This document shows, piece by piece, positions 62,703 through 64,000 of a DNA stretch of 64,000 bases (the stretch's first letter is position 1; every line of letters begins with the position of its first letter). The position numbers and the translations under genes were made by a program. The notes below the pieces were generated by a model. The model was not told the origin of the DNA. It ran no database searches and saw only the letters and a program-made list of their open reading frames with translations. This DNA is from Sanguinoderma infundibulare (taxonomy: Eukaryota > Basidiomycota > Agaricomycetes > Polyporales > Polyporaceae): the NCBI GenBank assembly GCA_032821775.1, contig JAVLRN010000001.1, positions 1,860,001 through 1,924,000 on the forward strand, in the 5' to 3' direction.

Positions 62703-63078
62703 TTTGTAGGTGAGGCCTTCGGCTTCTTCAGGGAACACAGCGCATGAAACTGATTCAATGTCGCTGCTAGATCGATGATATTCTAGTATGTATAATATAG
62801 CAATGCAAATGCGCTGTACGCCATGTCTCGTCATGTTGCTCACCCATTTACAACAGTTGGGATCACTTCTGAGCTTGAAGGGCTGCTCGCAGTTATGGTG
62901 GTGAGGGTATCTCGAGACTACTATTATAATATGGACCTATGCTACATCGATTATCTACGAGTCCAGCGACAATAACTATCCAATATTACGTGATGATACA
63001 TTATGCCCTGAGCAAGTAATGTCCGAGCAACGAAGTTCCGTAACGACAGTGATCTGCAGCGAAATAACGGTACCATGG
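62703..63078. other. Convergent intergenic region
   Basis: AT-richer 3' flanks of two genes. Nothing else is seen. Confidence 0.5.
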
Positions 63079-64000
63079 TCAGACAACCCTGGTGACCAAC
63101 GGTTCGAGGTACTGTTCGCCGAATGACCACCAAGTGTGCATTCTGTCAACGACACCGTCGCCCTTGTAGCGCATCCAGAAGCTGTCGAAGAACACCCCAG
63201 GGTGTCCCTCGACTCTAGCAAGCCAGTCAGCCTGCATAATCGCTTCGGGTCCACAGCCGGAATTGGGAGCTTCGGGCCTCAGGTCCTGATCGGCATAGTA
63301 TGGGACGAATACTAGAGGCATCGCGGACTGCTGGAGATGCTTGTGCAGGGCAGTCGCGGCGACATGATATAGTTGTTGAAGCTCCAGAGATCTTGTCATG
63401 CGCGCCGGCTTCATCAGCAGGGTGATCCTAGGGGGCATGCTCCGGGTTGCACTAAGGCACTCTAAGAAATGCCGTTAAGCGAATGCATCTCTGTTTCGTC
63501 AGTCAGATACTTACCGATGACGTCCCGGAGACAGGTAGCCCAACCGGGGGGAGCTGCGTTGCCGTCGCAAGTGATGCGCATGGACTCCAATTTGGGCGTG
63601 AGGCCAACCCAACGGCGAAAGTCCACGTTTTGGTATGCGTCCGCCACGATATGCAACCGCGTCAGAGCCGGAAACGGGGTATCAAGCGTGTGGACCTGGT
63701 CCGGAGGAAGGGTGAATCGGGGCTCTTCTCCAGAGAAAGAGAGCTCCGCCAGCTTAGGGAACCCATTGCACGCGATACTGGACATGTTCGTCTCCTCCCA
63801 CCAGTCCTTGCTACCAAAGAGGCACATAGTCTGGACGTCCAGAGAAGTCGCCTGGAAGAGCTTCTGGACGACCGTGTGGTAGTCATCGAGAACACGGGAC
63901 CTGTACTCCAACCAGGCGTCGTCCCGGTTCTGGGCCGTTGACGATGGCGCGTCAAGCCAACCATGCAGGTCCACCACCTGCCTACCCGTCGGGGTGGTCG
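63079..64000 (-). CDS. 3' part of an F-box/LRR-like basidiomycete protein (5' end outside window)
   Basis: Exons 63515 to beyond 64000 and 63079-63461 (53-nt intron, phase 1). The frame is open to the right edge, so the gene starts outside. About 289 residues are visible. Segments such as GFPKLAELSFSGEE, FPALTRLHIVADAYQNVDF and LTPKLESMRITCDG have the spacing of degenerate leucine-rich repeats seen in fungal F-box proteins. The end (PPRITLLMKPARM, LVFVPYYADQD, FFDSFWMRYKGDG) is a globular tail. No F-box is visible because the N terminus is missing, so this assignment is tentative. Confidence 0.65.

Overview
The window is nuclear DNA of a filamentous basidiomycete, most likely an agaricomycete and possibly a polypore-type wood decayer. 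The evidence is gene-dense, GC-rich DNA, intron-rich genes with mostly 45-80 nt introns and CTRAY-like branch points, CT-rich leaders, and protein families with the shape seen in Agaricomycetes. The genus is inference. No bacterial features, CRISPR arrays, tRNA or rRNA genes were found. All exon boundaries were set by hand from splice signals, reading phase and protein-family fit.

Layout, left to right. 1-2381 is the 3' part of a glutamine-rich, probably RNA-regulatory protein (+). 2382-6987 is a long gene-poor stretch upstream of a CLN-type G1 cyclin (+). Next come a 13-exon Gfo/Idh/MocA oxidoreductase (-) with 8-, 6- and 20-nt exons, a 900-residue protein of unknown function (+), an ITC1/ACF1-type ISWI subunit (+), a steryl-ester hydrolase (-), an AVT1-like vacuolar amino-acid transporter (+), eIF3k (-) and SWD3/WDR5 of COMPASS (+).

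30416-35704 is a complete, apparently young Ngaro-type tyrosine-recombinase retrotransposon. Its gag, RT-RNase H and recombinase frames read on the minus strand. It is bounded by split direct repeats in the order A1-ORFs-B1-A2-B2, with identical copies. It sits in the promoter of a five-unit polyubiquitin gene, with heat-shock-element-like motifs on both sides.

Downstream are UTP23 (-), EMC7 (+), an unknown 261-residue protein (-), a secreted CAP/PRY protein (+), the NAD(P)HX dehydratase (-), a type I membrane protein (-), a small GPI-type protein (+), DLT1 (+), a glutathione S-transferase-like protein (-), a tandem pair of BTB/POZ paralogues (-,-), cytochrome b5 reductase CBR1 (-), a MAPK-type dual-specificity phosphatase (+), TVP23 (-), an unknown multipass membrane protein (+), and the 3' end of an unrecognised gene (-).

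The genes are mostly unlinked housekeeping functions (translation, ribosome biogenesis, chromatin, ER and Golgi membrane biology, lipid metabolism), not a biosynthetic or defence cluster. The most striking features are the promoter-resident Ngaro element, the unusually frequent microexons, the recurrent AAG splice acceptors with one GC-AG intron, and several very short bidirectional promoters.
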